Below, piece after piece: positions 24,293-32,003 of a stretch of 37,392 nucleotides of DNA. Each line of letters starts with the position of its first letter. The first letter of the stretch is position 1. The notes beneath the pieces were generated by a model, which was given only the letters and a program-made list of their open reading frames with translations, searched no databases and was not told the DNA's origin. The position numbers were made by a program, and so were the translations under genes. The DNA is taken from NCBI GenBank assembly GCA_016784175.1, contig JADHVC010000008.1, positions 1-37,392 of the forward strand, given 5' to 3'. Origin of the DNA: Patescibacteria group bacterium (lineage in GTDB: Bacteria; Patescibacteriota; Patescibacteriia; Patescibacteriales; BS150m-G62).

Positions 24293-24497
24293 TAATTATA
24301 GTAACTACTCACTATACCTACATCACTTTTTCGATTAGGATGGAATATTGGGCAATTTTTTACGCACAATTTAACAAAAATTTTAAACTCGCTTCACTCA
24401 AACATAAATTTTTTTAAGTTAAATTCTGCTAAAAATTACTACATATTCCATATGCGCTCAAAAATAATGCAGGTATAGTGAGCAGTTACTAATTATA
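24293..24497. repeat. 8-bp target-site duplication TAATTATA flanking MITE copy E
   Basis: TAATTATA occurs at 24293-24300 and again at 24490-24497, immediately outside the two ends of the element. This is the clearest evidence that the repeat is a transposed unit. Confidence 0.9.
24301..24489 (-). mobile_element. MITE copy E, full length (189 bp), inverted
   Basis: Same element in the opposite orientation to the other copies. Ends are GTAACTACTCACTATA and TATAGTGAGCAGTTAC. It is flanked by a perfect 8-bp duplication. It lies 50 bp after tatD and 11 bp before the -35 box of the ABC operon. Confidence 0.95.
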
Positions 24498-24500
24498 TTT

Positions 24501-24528
24501 TTGACAAAAAAAATCAATATGCTAAATT
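24501..24528 (+). promoter_or_regulatory. Putative promoter of the ABC/Gld-like operon
   Basis: TTGACA (24501-24506), 16-nt spacer, TAAATT (24523-24528) preceded by TGC (extended -10). It starts just past MITE copy E. The leader to the ATG at 24569 is about 35 nt. Confidence 0.55.
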
Positions 24529-24568
24529 AATCTATAGCTTAATATATATTTTAAAATTACTGCCATAA

Positions 24569-25501
24569 ATGATTGAAATTAAAAATATAACAAAAAAATA
24601 TAATAACAATATTGCTCTCAACGATATTAGCTTTATCGTAAATAAAGGCGAAATTTTAGGATTCCTTGGACCAAACGGTGCTGGCAAAACCACAACAATG
24701 AAGCTAATTACATCTTTCCTAGATGCTGACAGTGGAAGCATTGAAGTAGATGGCTTAGATACAAATATCAATTCAATAGAAACTAGAAAAAAAATTGGCT
24801 ATCTTCCTGAGATGGTTCCACTATATGATGAACTATTAGTCTATGAGTACCTAAACTTTGTAGCCGAAATAAGAGAAATTCCAAAAAATGAAATAAAACA
24901 AAGAGTAAAAAACACAATGTCTGAGTGTGGATTAATGGACGTGGCAACTCGCCCAATCGAAGAATTATCAAAAGGCTATCGACAAAGAGTTGGCTTAGCT
25001 CAAGCAATTATCCATAGACCAGATATTTTAATACTAGATGAGCCGACAACAGGACTCGATCCCAATCAGATAATTGAAATTCGAAACCTAATTAAAAAGA
25101 TTGGTAAAGAAAAAACGATTATATTCTCAACTCACATATTAAGCGAAGCAAACGCAATATCAGATAAAATCATCATTATAAATGGAGGTAAAATTGTCGC
25201 CAGTGGCACACCGCAAGAACTACAACAAAACACACTTCAAGAAATACTCTACAGAGTTATAGTAAAAGGCGATCGCACTAATGTTCTAAATGCACTTAAT
25301 CACGCACCTAATATAGAACGAGTAAAAATAATTGCCAAAGAAAAGAAAGACATTTATAGATACGAGATAAAACCTTCAACAAAAGACGACATTCGTGAAG
25401 CAATTTTTGACATTATCTCAAATTCAAATTTCAAAATCTTAGAACTTTCGAGAAAGAAGGTTAGCCTTGGAGATATTTTTAGAGAATTAACAAAAAAATA
25501 A
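24569..25501 (+). CDS. ABC transporter ATP-binding protein, GldA-like
   Basis: A 310-residue ABC-2-type ATPase: Walker A FLGPNGAGKTTTMKLI, Q-loop region IGYLPEMVPLYDELLVYEYL, signature ELSKGYRQRVGLAQA and Walker B ILILDEPTTGLDPNQ, with an H-loop in STHILSEA. A C-terminal extension (about 220-310) resembles that of GldA/CcmA-like ATPases. It heads a four-gene set with permease, GldG-like and DUF4340-like proteins; the next gene is 5 nt away. The substrate is unknown. Confidence 0.93.
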   Translation: MIEIKNITKKYNNNIALNDISFIVNKGEILGFLGPNGAGKTTTMKLITSFLDADSGSIEVDGLDTNINSIETRKKIGYLPEMVPLYDELLVYEYLNFVAEIREIPKNEIKQRVKNTMSECGLMDVATRPIEELSKGYRQRVGLAQAIIHRPDILILDEPTTGLDPNQIIEIRNLIKKIGKEKTIIFSTHILSEANAISDKIIIINGGKIVASGTPQELQQNTLQEILYRVIVKGDRTNVLNALNHAPNIERVKIIAKEKKDIYRYEIKPSTKDDIREAIFDIISNSNFKILELSRKKVSLGDIFRELTKK

Positions 25502-25506
25502 AAAAA

Positions 25507-26238
25507 ATGATTATACTATCTACGCTAAAACCAATATACGTCCTGACAAAAAAAGAATTAATGCATTATTTTAATTCACCAATTGCTTATATCTTTATTG
25601 GCGTATTCTTAATTATTAATAATTGGCTATTCTTTAGTTCATTTTTTCTAATTAACCAAATTTCAATGAGAGGATTTTTTACCCTTATGCCTTGGATATT
25701 TCTGTTTTTAGCACCAGCTATAACAATGAGATTATGGGCAGAAGAAAAAAAATCTGGCACAATTGAACTTTTATTAACTCTACCAGTTTCATATTGGCAA
25801 GTTTGTATTGCTAAATTCTTAAGTGGCGTAATATTCTTAGGGATTGCTCTTTTGTGCACAATTAGCGTTCCACTATCTCTAAACCATCTTGGAAACCTTG
25901 ACTTCGGTCCAGTTATTGGAGGATATATCGGGTCAATCTTCTTAGGAGGAGCATACATATCGCTTGGCTTATTTATATCCAGCTTAACTAAAAACCAAAT
26001 AATTGCTTTCATAATAAGCGTTCTGGCGTGCTTCTTGCTTTTTATTGCTGGGGCTGATTTTATAATTGCAAAATCACCAATTCTTATCGCTCAAATACTA
26101 GAATTCATAGGACTAGGTAATCACTTCGAAAGCATAACCAGAGGCGTAATCGATTCCAAAGACATTATCTATTACTTAAGCTTTATATTCTTTTTCCTTT
26201 GGTTAAATGTAAAAAAACTTGAGCTAAATAGACATTAG
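25507..26238 (+). CDS. ABC-2 type permease, GldF-like
   Basis: A 243-residue membrane protein with about six helices. The N-terminus (IYVLTKKELMHYFNSPIAYIFIGVFLII) and the segment LAPAITMRLWAEEKKSGTIELLLTLPVSYWQV are typical of GldF/NosY-like permeases that pair with GldA-like ATPases. It starts 5 nt after the ATPase gene and ends 15 nt before the GldG-like gene. Confidence 0.9.
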   Translation: MIILSTLKPIYVLTKKELMHYFNSPIAYIFIGVFLIINNWLFFSSFFLINQISMRGFFTLMPWIFLFLAPAITMRLWAEEKKSGTIELLLTLPVSYWQVCIAKFLSGVIFLGIALLCTISVPLSLNHLGNLDFGPVIGGYIGSIFLGGAYISLGLFISSLTKNQIIAFIISVLACFLLFIAGADFIIAKSPILIAQILEFIGLGNHFESITRGVIDSKDIIYYLSFIFFFLWLNVKKLELNRH

Positions 26239-26253
26239 AGAATATATAATAAT

Positions 26254-27750
26254 ATGTACAAACAAAAGACAAATAAACTCGACGTCACCACACTAATCCT
26301 AACTACCCTTGGTATTATTGTTGCTATAAACTTCTTCTCATACCACATATCCTATAGACACGACATCACAGAAAACAAAGACTACTCGCTATCTACGGCA
26401 AGTAAGCAAACTGCCTCGTCACTAAAAGACATTGTCAACATAAAAGCCTATTTCACATCAAGTCTTCCATCACAATATATTACTTTAAAACAAAATATTG
26501 AAGATGTATTAACTGATTATGCGAACTACTCTAATGGAAAAATAAGATTTGAATTTATCGATCCCGACAATGACAAAACAAAAGAAGAACTATATATGCT
26601 TGGCATACCAGAAGTTCAATTTAACATCTTAGAAAAAGATAAATATCAAGTTACTACTGGATATTTAGGTATAGCTATTAAATATGGACAAAATACAGAA
26701 ATTATACCAGTAATTGAAAATACTGCAAACCTTGAATATGACTTAACATTAGCCATAAAAAAAGCTACTTCAGAAAAAATGCCAGTAGTTGGATTAGCTG
26801 GAGAAATCCAAAATAAAATGCTCTTAGTAAATGAAACACTTGGCGAAGTCTATGAAAGCATACTTATTGACTTAGATGATGACCCCAAAGCAATAGAAAG
26901 TGTTGATACGCTCATACTAATGGGTATCTCTAACGATCTTAGTGAAGAAGCATTAATTGCTATAGATAATCATGTCACTAACGAAAAATCGTTGCTAGTG
27001 TTAGCTGATGGTGTCGTCTTAGCTGAAAATTTAGCCGCCAACAAGAACACATCAAACCTACATGAACTCATAGAAAAATACGGGATTAAAATAAGCAACA
27101 ATCTAGTGCTTGATAAATACTCAGGATTCACATCTTTTTCTCAAGGGTTCGTTGCTTTCACACTAAACTATCCTTTGTGGCCAAAAATTATTCAAAATGG
27201 ATTTAACCAAGAACATGTTGCCGTTGCTAATTTGGAGAGCGTCGTGCTACCATGGTCAAGTTCACTTGAGCTCACAAACAATAAAGCAAATAACAAAATA
27301 GAATATTTACTAAAAACCAGTTCTAATGCCTGGACTCAAATAGACCAGTTTGATCTTAACCCACGATCTCCAACATTAAACACACCAACAGAAGACACTA
27401 GTGAATATGTACTTGCATACACGCTAACTGGTGACATACAGAGCGCTTATTCAGACAAAGTAACTAATAATGCCAAAATAATAGTTGTAGGGGATGCAGA
27501 TTTTATATCTGATAGATACCTAAGACAAAATCCAGAAAATTTAATCTTTTTTCAGAACATCGTTGATTATCTCAGTATAGATAGTGACCTAATTAAGATT
27601 AGATCAAAAGGCGTAACAGATAGACCTATAAAAATAATCAGTAATAAATTAAGACAAACAATTAGGTATGTAAATATATTTGGAGTTACATTTGTGGTTA
27701 TTTGCTTTGGTATGCTAAGATATTATTCAAGAAGAAAAAAACAATACTAA
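26254..27750 (+). CDS. GldG-like ABC auxiliary protein
   Basis: A 498-residue protein with an N-terminal membrane helix (TTLILTTLGIIVAINFFSYH), then a GldG/ABC_transp_aux-type outer domain: RHDITENKDYSLSTASKQTASSLKDIVNIKAYFTS is the family opening. Further blocks are YANYSNGKIRFEFIDPDND and EYDLTLAIKKATSEKMPVVGLAGE. A C-terminal helix (NIFGVTFVVICFGML) is followed by a basic tail. In Bacteroidetes, GldA/F/G are tied to gliding. Similar sets occur in many non-gliding bacteria, where the role is unclear. Confidence 0.88.
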   Translation: MYKQKTNKLDVTTLILTTLGIIVAINFFSYHISYRHDITENKDYSLSTASKQTASSLKDIVNIKAYFTSSLPSQYITLKQNIEDVLTDYANYSNGKIRFEFIDPDNDKTKEELYMLGIPEVQFNILEKDKYQVTTGYLGIAIKYGQNTEIIPVIENTANLEYDLTLAIKKATSEKMPVVGLAGEIQNKMLLVNETLGEVYESILIDLDDDPKAIESVDTLILMGISNDLSEEALIAIDNHVTNEKSLLVLADGVVLAENLAANKNTSNLHELIEKYGIKISNNLVLDKYSGFTSFSQGFVAFTLNYPLWPKIIQNGFNQEHVAVANLESVVLPWSSSLELTNNKANNKIEYLLKTSSNAWTQIDQFDLNPRSPTLNTPTEDTSEYVLAYTLTGDIQSAYSDKVTNNAKIIVVGDADFISDRYLRQNPENLIFFQNIVDYLSIDSDLIKIRSKGVTDRPIKIISNKLRQTIRYVNIFGVTFVVICFGMLRYYSRRKKQY

Positions 27751-27844
27751 GTAATATGGAGGGTCAATAAATATTTCCAAAATAAATATCTTTTTTAAAT
27801 ATATTTATTATAATAAATTAGATTTTATCAAGGAATACAGAACT

Positions 27845-28819
27845 ATGAGTAAAACAACTCTAAGATTAATAATTATATTAATCGTGCTCTGGGGTGCAGC
27901 ATACATATACAAAGGCCCCATGAATAACCAGGGTAGCAGCGGGAACAATCCCACAAACCTATTGGTGGACGTTAATACAGAAACCATAAGCGAAATTCAA
28001 GTTAATAGAGATGGAGTAATAACAATCCTCAAAAAAGAAGGTAATAAATTTAAAATTGATGGAACAAAAAATTTCTATGTAAACGAAGAAACCTCTGAAA
28101 AGATATTAGAGGGAATAGAAAACGCAAAACTAGCAACACTAGAGCTTATTAGCAGCGAGGAAGACAAAAAAACAGAATTTGGAACAGCTGAAAATGGAAT
28201 CTCAGTATCCTTCATAGATGAGAGCGGAGAGGCAGTTAATGTTATCGTAGGAAAGCTAGCAAATAATTTCATCGATACATACATTTCACTTCCACAAACA
28301 CCAGACACATATTCAATCGGTGAAAACCTAGTAAAATTATTTGACAGAGATGATTGGAAAGACAAAACTATGTTCAAAAATAATTCAAGCAAGGTAACTA
28401 AAGTACGTCTCCAATATCCAAATACACAATACGTAATGGAAAAAATAAACGATAAATGGGAGGTTGTAGAGCCTAGCAAATTCAATGTAAACCAAAGTGC
28501 AATCGAAGAAATTGTTAAAGTAATGACAGACCTAAAAGCCGTACAAATTCCAGCTCAGACATTTGAAGGCACGGGGCTAGAAAAGCATACATTAATTGTT
28601 CAGGTTACTGGCGAAGAAATAGATAACACTATTATGGTAGGAGATCAAAAACCATTATTGGACACTCCTGACGACAATAAAAATAATCCATTCTCTCAAG
28701 TCAACACAGAAGAAAAAGAATTATTTTATGCTAAAAAAGGAGACTCAGACAATATTTATCTAATCTCAAAAGAAGACAAAGACGCATTAGACAAAACAAT
28801 CCAAGAACTACAACAGTAA
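27845..28819 (+). CDS. DUF4340-like membrane-anchored protein
   Basis: A 324-residue protein with a single N-terminal membrane segment (TLRLIIILIVLWGAAYIY) followed by repeated beta-rich modules. The pattern matches DUF4340 proteins found beside GldF/GldG-like genes: ISEIQVNRDGVITILKKEGNKFKI, EFGTAENGISVSFIDESGE, VIVGKLANNFIDTYI and WEVVEPSKFNVNQSAIEEIV. AAGG lies 11 nt before the ATG, and a TATAAT (27809-27814) could provide its own promoter. The operon ends after this gene at a clear terminator. Confidence 0.8.
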   Translation: MSKTTLRLIIILIVLWGAAYIYKGPMNNQGSSGNNPTNLLVDVNTETISEIQVNRDGVITILKKEGNKFKIDGTKNFYVNEETSEKILEGIENAKLATLELISSEEDKKTEFGTAENGISVSFIDESGEAVNVIVGKLANNFIDTYISLPQTPDTYSIGENLVKLFDRDDWKDKTMFKNNSSKVTKVRLQYPNTQYVMEKINDKWEVVEPSKFNVNQSAIEEIVKVMTDLKAVQIPAQTFEGTGLEKHTLIVQVTGEEIDNTIMVGDQKPLLDTPDDNKNNPFSQVNTEEKELFYAKKGDSDNIYLISKEDKDALDKTIQELQQ

Positions 28820-28837
28820 TCATTAATCACAATAAAC

Positions 28838-28878
28838 AAAAAAAACTCTGCAACTATTATTCGCAGAGTTTTTTTTTA
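28838..28878 (+). terminator. Intrinsic terminator after the Gld-like operon
   Basis: AAACTCTGC / GCAGAGTTT perfect stem with an 11-nt loop, A run before and T run after. Confidence 0.92.
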
Positions 28879-28915
28879 TATGTTACAATTATTCAATAAT
28901 CTCAACTTTAAAATT

Positions 28916-29896
28916 ATGAAATTTGATGTAATTACAATAGGATCTTCACTTCTCGACATTGCCTTCTATACGAATGAGTGTAAACTAATTAAAAATAATG
29001 ATGATTTACTTTGTCAAAAAATGCTTGCGTTCGAATATGGAGCGAAGGTTAAGGTAGATAAAATAGTTAACTCTTTTGGTGGTGGGGCAGCTAACGCAGC
29101 TGTTTCTTTTTCTAGACTTGGTTTAAAAGCTGGAATAATAACTTCTATCGGAGACGATGAAAGAGGAGATCAAATTATAAAGAATTTCAAAGAACAGCAA
29201 GTAGGAACGCAACTTGTCCAAAGACAAAATAAAACCGAAACAGGTTACTCTTTTTTAATAACCAGCTCTATTCATTCAAAAGAGCATGTAATATTCCCCT
29301 CAAGAGGTGCGAGCAGTAAATTACAAATTAATAACAAAGAAATACAAATCTTAAAATCCAAAACAAAATGGATCTACATTACATCCCTATCTGGAAACTG
29401 GAAGGACACACTCAATAAAATATTTGAAACGAGTCATTCAAGAATTGCATGGAATATCGGAGGAGAACAATTAAAAAGTGGCATTCGAGGTCTAAGCGAC
29501 TATTTAAAACGAACGTTTATTTTAATCCTCAATAAAGATGAAGCATTAGAGCTAATTCTCTCTAGTCAAAAATACAAAAAACTAACAAAAGCGCATCTTA
29601 GTGAGCCCGAAAACCTAATTAAGCTAATCAAACAGCTAGGGCCATCAATCGTTTTAATTACTTCAGGAAATAAAGGAGCACATGCTTATGATGGACAAAA
29701 GATCTATTATCAAGCACCATTTAAAGAAAAAAAGAAAGAAGATACAACAGGAGTGGGGGACGCGTTCGGATCTAGTTTCGTAACAGGATTAGAGAAATTC
29801 GACAATAACCTTAAGAAATCATTATCCTTAGCAGCCCGCAACACTGCAAAAGTAATCGCACAAGTCGGTGCTCAAAATGGACTAATCAAATTATAA
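28916..29896 (+). CDS. PfkB-family carbohydrate/nucleoside kinase
   Basis: Ribokinase-fold sugar or nucleoside kinase. It has the N-terminal FDVITIGSSLLDIAFYT, the GG block SFGGGAANAAVSFSRLGLKAGIITSIG, and the C-terminal anion-hole signature DTTGVGDAFGSSFVTG with the catalytic Asp. The ORF track begins at ATG 28880, directly beside the terminator; ATG 28916 (MKFDVITIGS) fits the family start better, giving 326 residues. Substrate is not predictable. MITE copy F follows 14 bp after the stop. Confidence 0.88.
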   Translation: MKFDVITIGSSLLDIAFYTNECKLIKNNDDLLCQKMLAFEYGAKVKVDKIVNSFGGGAANAAVSFSRLGLKAGIITSIGDDERGDQIIKNFKEQQVGTQLVQRQNKTETGYSFLITSSIHSKEHVIFPSRGASSKLQINNKEIQILKSKTKWIYITSLSGNWKDTLNKIFETSHSRIAWNIGGEQLKSGIRGLSDYLKRTFILILNKDEALELILSSQKYKKLTKAHLSEPENLIKLIKQLGPSIVLITSGNKGAHAYDGQKIYYQAPFKEKKKEDTTGVGDAFGSSFVTGLEKFDNNLKKSLSLAARNTAKVIAQVGAQNGLIKL

Positions 29897-29910
29897 AACA
29901 AAAAAAATAC

Positions 29911-30099
29911 GTAACTACTCACCATACCTGCATTATTTTTGAGCGCATATGGAAAATGTAGTAATTTTTAGCAGAATTTAACTTAAAAAATTTTATGTTT
30001 GAGTGAAGTAAGTTTAAAATTTTTGTTAAATTGTGTGTAAAAAATTGCCCAAAATTCCATCCTAAGCGAAAAAGTGATGCAGGTATAGTGAGCACTTAC
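29911..30099 (+). mobile_element. MITE copy F, full length (189 bp)
   Basis: Ends are GTAACTACTCACCATA and TATAGTGAGCACTTAC, with the same palindromic body as copy B. Flanks aaaaatac (29903-29910) and aaatatac (30100-30107) match at 7 of 8 positions, consistent with an 8-bp target duplication. Confidence 0.93.
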
Positions 30100-30166
30100 A
30101 AATATACATATACAAACATGTATTTTTTTGATGTACAATAAAAAAATCAATTTTTGCAATATAGCA

Positions 30167-32002
30167 ATGATCAAAGCCTATATACTAAAAAATATCATAG
30201 CTATCACGTCTCTTTTATTCTTTTTAGTAATTGGGACCCTTGTCTATGCCAACTCTTTTGATAATGAATTCATATGGGATGATGATGATTCAATAGTTAA
30301 CAATACCTACATTAAAAATTGGAATCATTTACCGGACTTTTTTACACAAAATTTAATTGCCGGCTCTGGTCAAATCACAGACTATTGGCGCCCAGTTTTA
30401 CTTATATCTTTTGCTCTAGATTACAATTTCTGGCAATTAAACCCAACAGGCTTTCACATAACAAACACCTTATTACATATATTTAACGCTTGGCTCACTT
30501 TTCTTTTCTTGCGCCTCATTGCACGAACCAATCCATCAAAAAACGATACAAAGATTAATAGGCTTTCGCTAAACGAAGATATCATTCCATTTATCATAGC
30601 TTTATTTTTCTTAGTTCACCCACTAAACACCGAAGCCATAACATACATTGCTGGTCGTGCGGATCCACTCTCGTCTATTTTTAGCTTATTATCTCTTTTG
30701 TGCTATACAAAGTATAGATTAAAACATAACCCAAAACTACTTAATTTAAGTGCACAAAGCTGGCTATATCCATCTAGTCTACTACTCTTCATTTTAGCTC
30801 TCATGACTAAAGAGCAAGTCATACTATTACCATTCATTATTGCTATCACAGAGTTTATTTGCATAAGCCAAAGTCTAAACAAAAAAAGATTTTTTAGAGC
30901 AGTAAAGATGCTACTCCCATTTTTTATATTATCAATTATTTATTTATCAATTCGACTTACTATTCTGGATTTTAATGACATGTTTTCAGGTTTTAGCCAA
31001 GGAGAAAGCTATGATAACATCATACTACATCGCCTACTAACATTTACCTATGTAATAATACTCTACCTTAAACTACTATTTATCCCGACTGGTCTTCATA
31101 TGGCAAGAGAAATAACACCAATTACATCCATTTTCTCATTACCTGTAATATTTTTTATAACATTAATTATAACAACAACTAAATTGTGCATAAAAACATG
31201 GCACACTAACAGGCTAATAACATTTGGAATTCTGTGGTTTTCAATAATCTTATTGCCAAGAACAAATATCTTTCAAATCAACCGACCAATGTATGAGCAT
31301 TGGCTATACTTACCGATGATTGGATTTTGGTTAGCGCTTTTATATTCAATGCCAATTTTTACAGAAAAATTTACCAAAATAAATAGATTGCCAAAAACAC
31401 TTCAAATCAAAATCCTTATTTCAGCAAGTATCTTTGTAACCATTATATTCTCATCACTTACAATAATTAGAAATAGTGACTGGAAGGACGCTATTGTGTT
31501 TTACGAAACAAACTTGTCGTATACGCCAAACAGCTTTATTCAGCATAATAATTTAGGAATGGCGTATGCAAACAATAATGAATTTGAGGCAGCCATTCGA
31601 GAATACAAACTCTCACTGGCAATAGCTGACGAATATCCACAAGTTCACTCAAATCTTGCCAATAGTCTTCTTGCCTTAGGGTATGCATCAGAAGCAATAA
31701 TAGAATATAAAAAAGCAATAGAAATGAATCCAACCTTCTCCATTCCATATTATAAACTATTAAGCATATATATATCACAAAAAGATATATATGCAATTGA
31801 AAAAATATTAACATATATGAATGATTTTTTTCCGACTGACATTAATTATTTGTACTCAAAGGGAATCATTTACTTTGATATGGGCAATTACACAAAAGCA
31901 ATTGATGCATGGCAAATATTACACAATAGAACCAATAGCCCAGAAATACACAACTTAATTAAACAAGCACAATTTCAACATTCCATCTCCGAAAAAAAAT
32001 AA
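30167..32002 (+). CDS. TMTC-like membrane glycosyltransferase with TPR tail
   Basis: Multi-pass membrane protein of the PMT/TMTC-like GT-C fold, about 611 residues from this start. After the first helix it shows FDNEFIWDDDDSIVNN, the acidic pair expected for GT-C catalysis, then DYWRPVLLISFALDYNFWQL, HITNTLLHIFNAWLTFL and LVHPLNTEAITYIAGRADPLSS. The C-terminus holds three or four TPR repeats (HNNLGMAYANNNEFEAAIREY, HSNLANSLLALGYASEAIIEY). Likely role: protein or lipid glycosylation at the membrane from a lipid-linked sugar. ATG 30131 or the TTG at 30128 would add 12-13 residues; 30167 matches the paralogue start. The paralogue follows after 1 nt. Confidence 0.85.
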   Translation: MIKAYILKNIIAITSLLFFLVIGTLVYANSFDNEFIWDDDDSIVNNTYIKNWNHLPDFFTQNLIAGSGQITDYWRPVLLISFALDYNFWQLNPTGFHITNTLLHIFNAWLTFLFLRLIARTNPSKNDTKINRLSLNEDIIPFIIALFFLVHPLNTEAITYIAGRADPLSSIFSLLSLLCYTKYRLKHNPKLLNLSAQSWLYPSSLLLFILALMTKEQVILLPFIIAITEFICISQSLNKKRFFRAVKMLLPFFILSIIYLSIRLTILDFNDMFSGFSQGESYDNIILHRLLTFTYVIILYLKLLFIPTGLHMAREITPITSIFSLPVIFFITLIITTTKLCIKTWHTNRLITFGILWFSIILLPRTNIFQINRPMYEHWLYLPMIGFWLALLYSMPIFTEKFTKINRLPKTLQIKILISASIFVTIIFSSLTIIRNSDWKDAIVFYETNLSYTPNSFIQHNNLGMAYANNNEFEAAIREYKLSLAIADEYPQVHSNLANSLLALGYASEAIIEYKKAIEMNPTFSIPYYKLLSIYISQKDIYAIEKILTYMNDFFPTDINYLYSKGIIYFDMGNYTKAIDAWQILHNRTNSPEIHNLIKQAQFQHSISEKK

Positions 32003-32003
32003 A

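Noticed and set aside
25587-26012. 141-residue minus-strand ORF
   Set aside because: Antisense of the ABC permease; composition mirrors the hydrophobic coding strand.
28075-28485. 136-residue minus-strand ORF
   Set aside because: Antisense of the DUF4340-like gene with Ser/Phe-rich shadow composition.
13575-30099. Repeats considered as CRISPR or as REP/BIME
   Set aside because: Copies are dispersed, about 189 bp long, and flanked by 8-bp duplications with transposon-like ends, so a MITE fits better.
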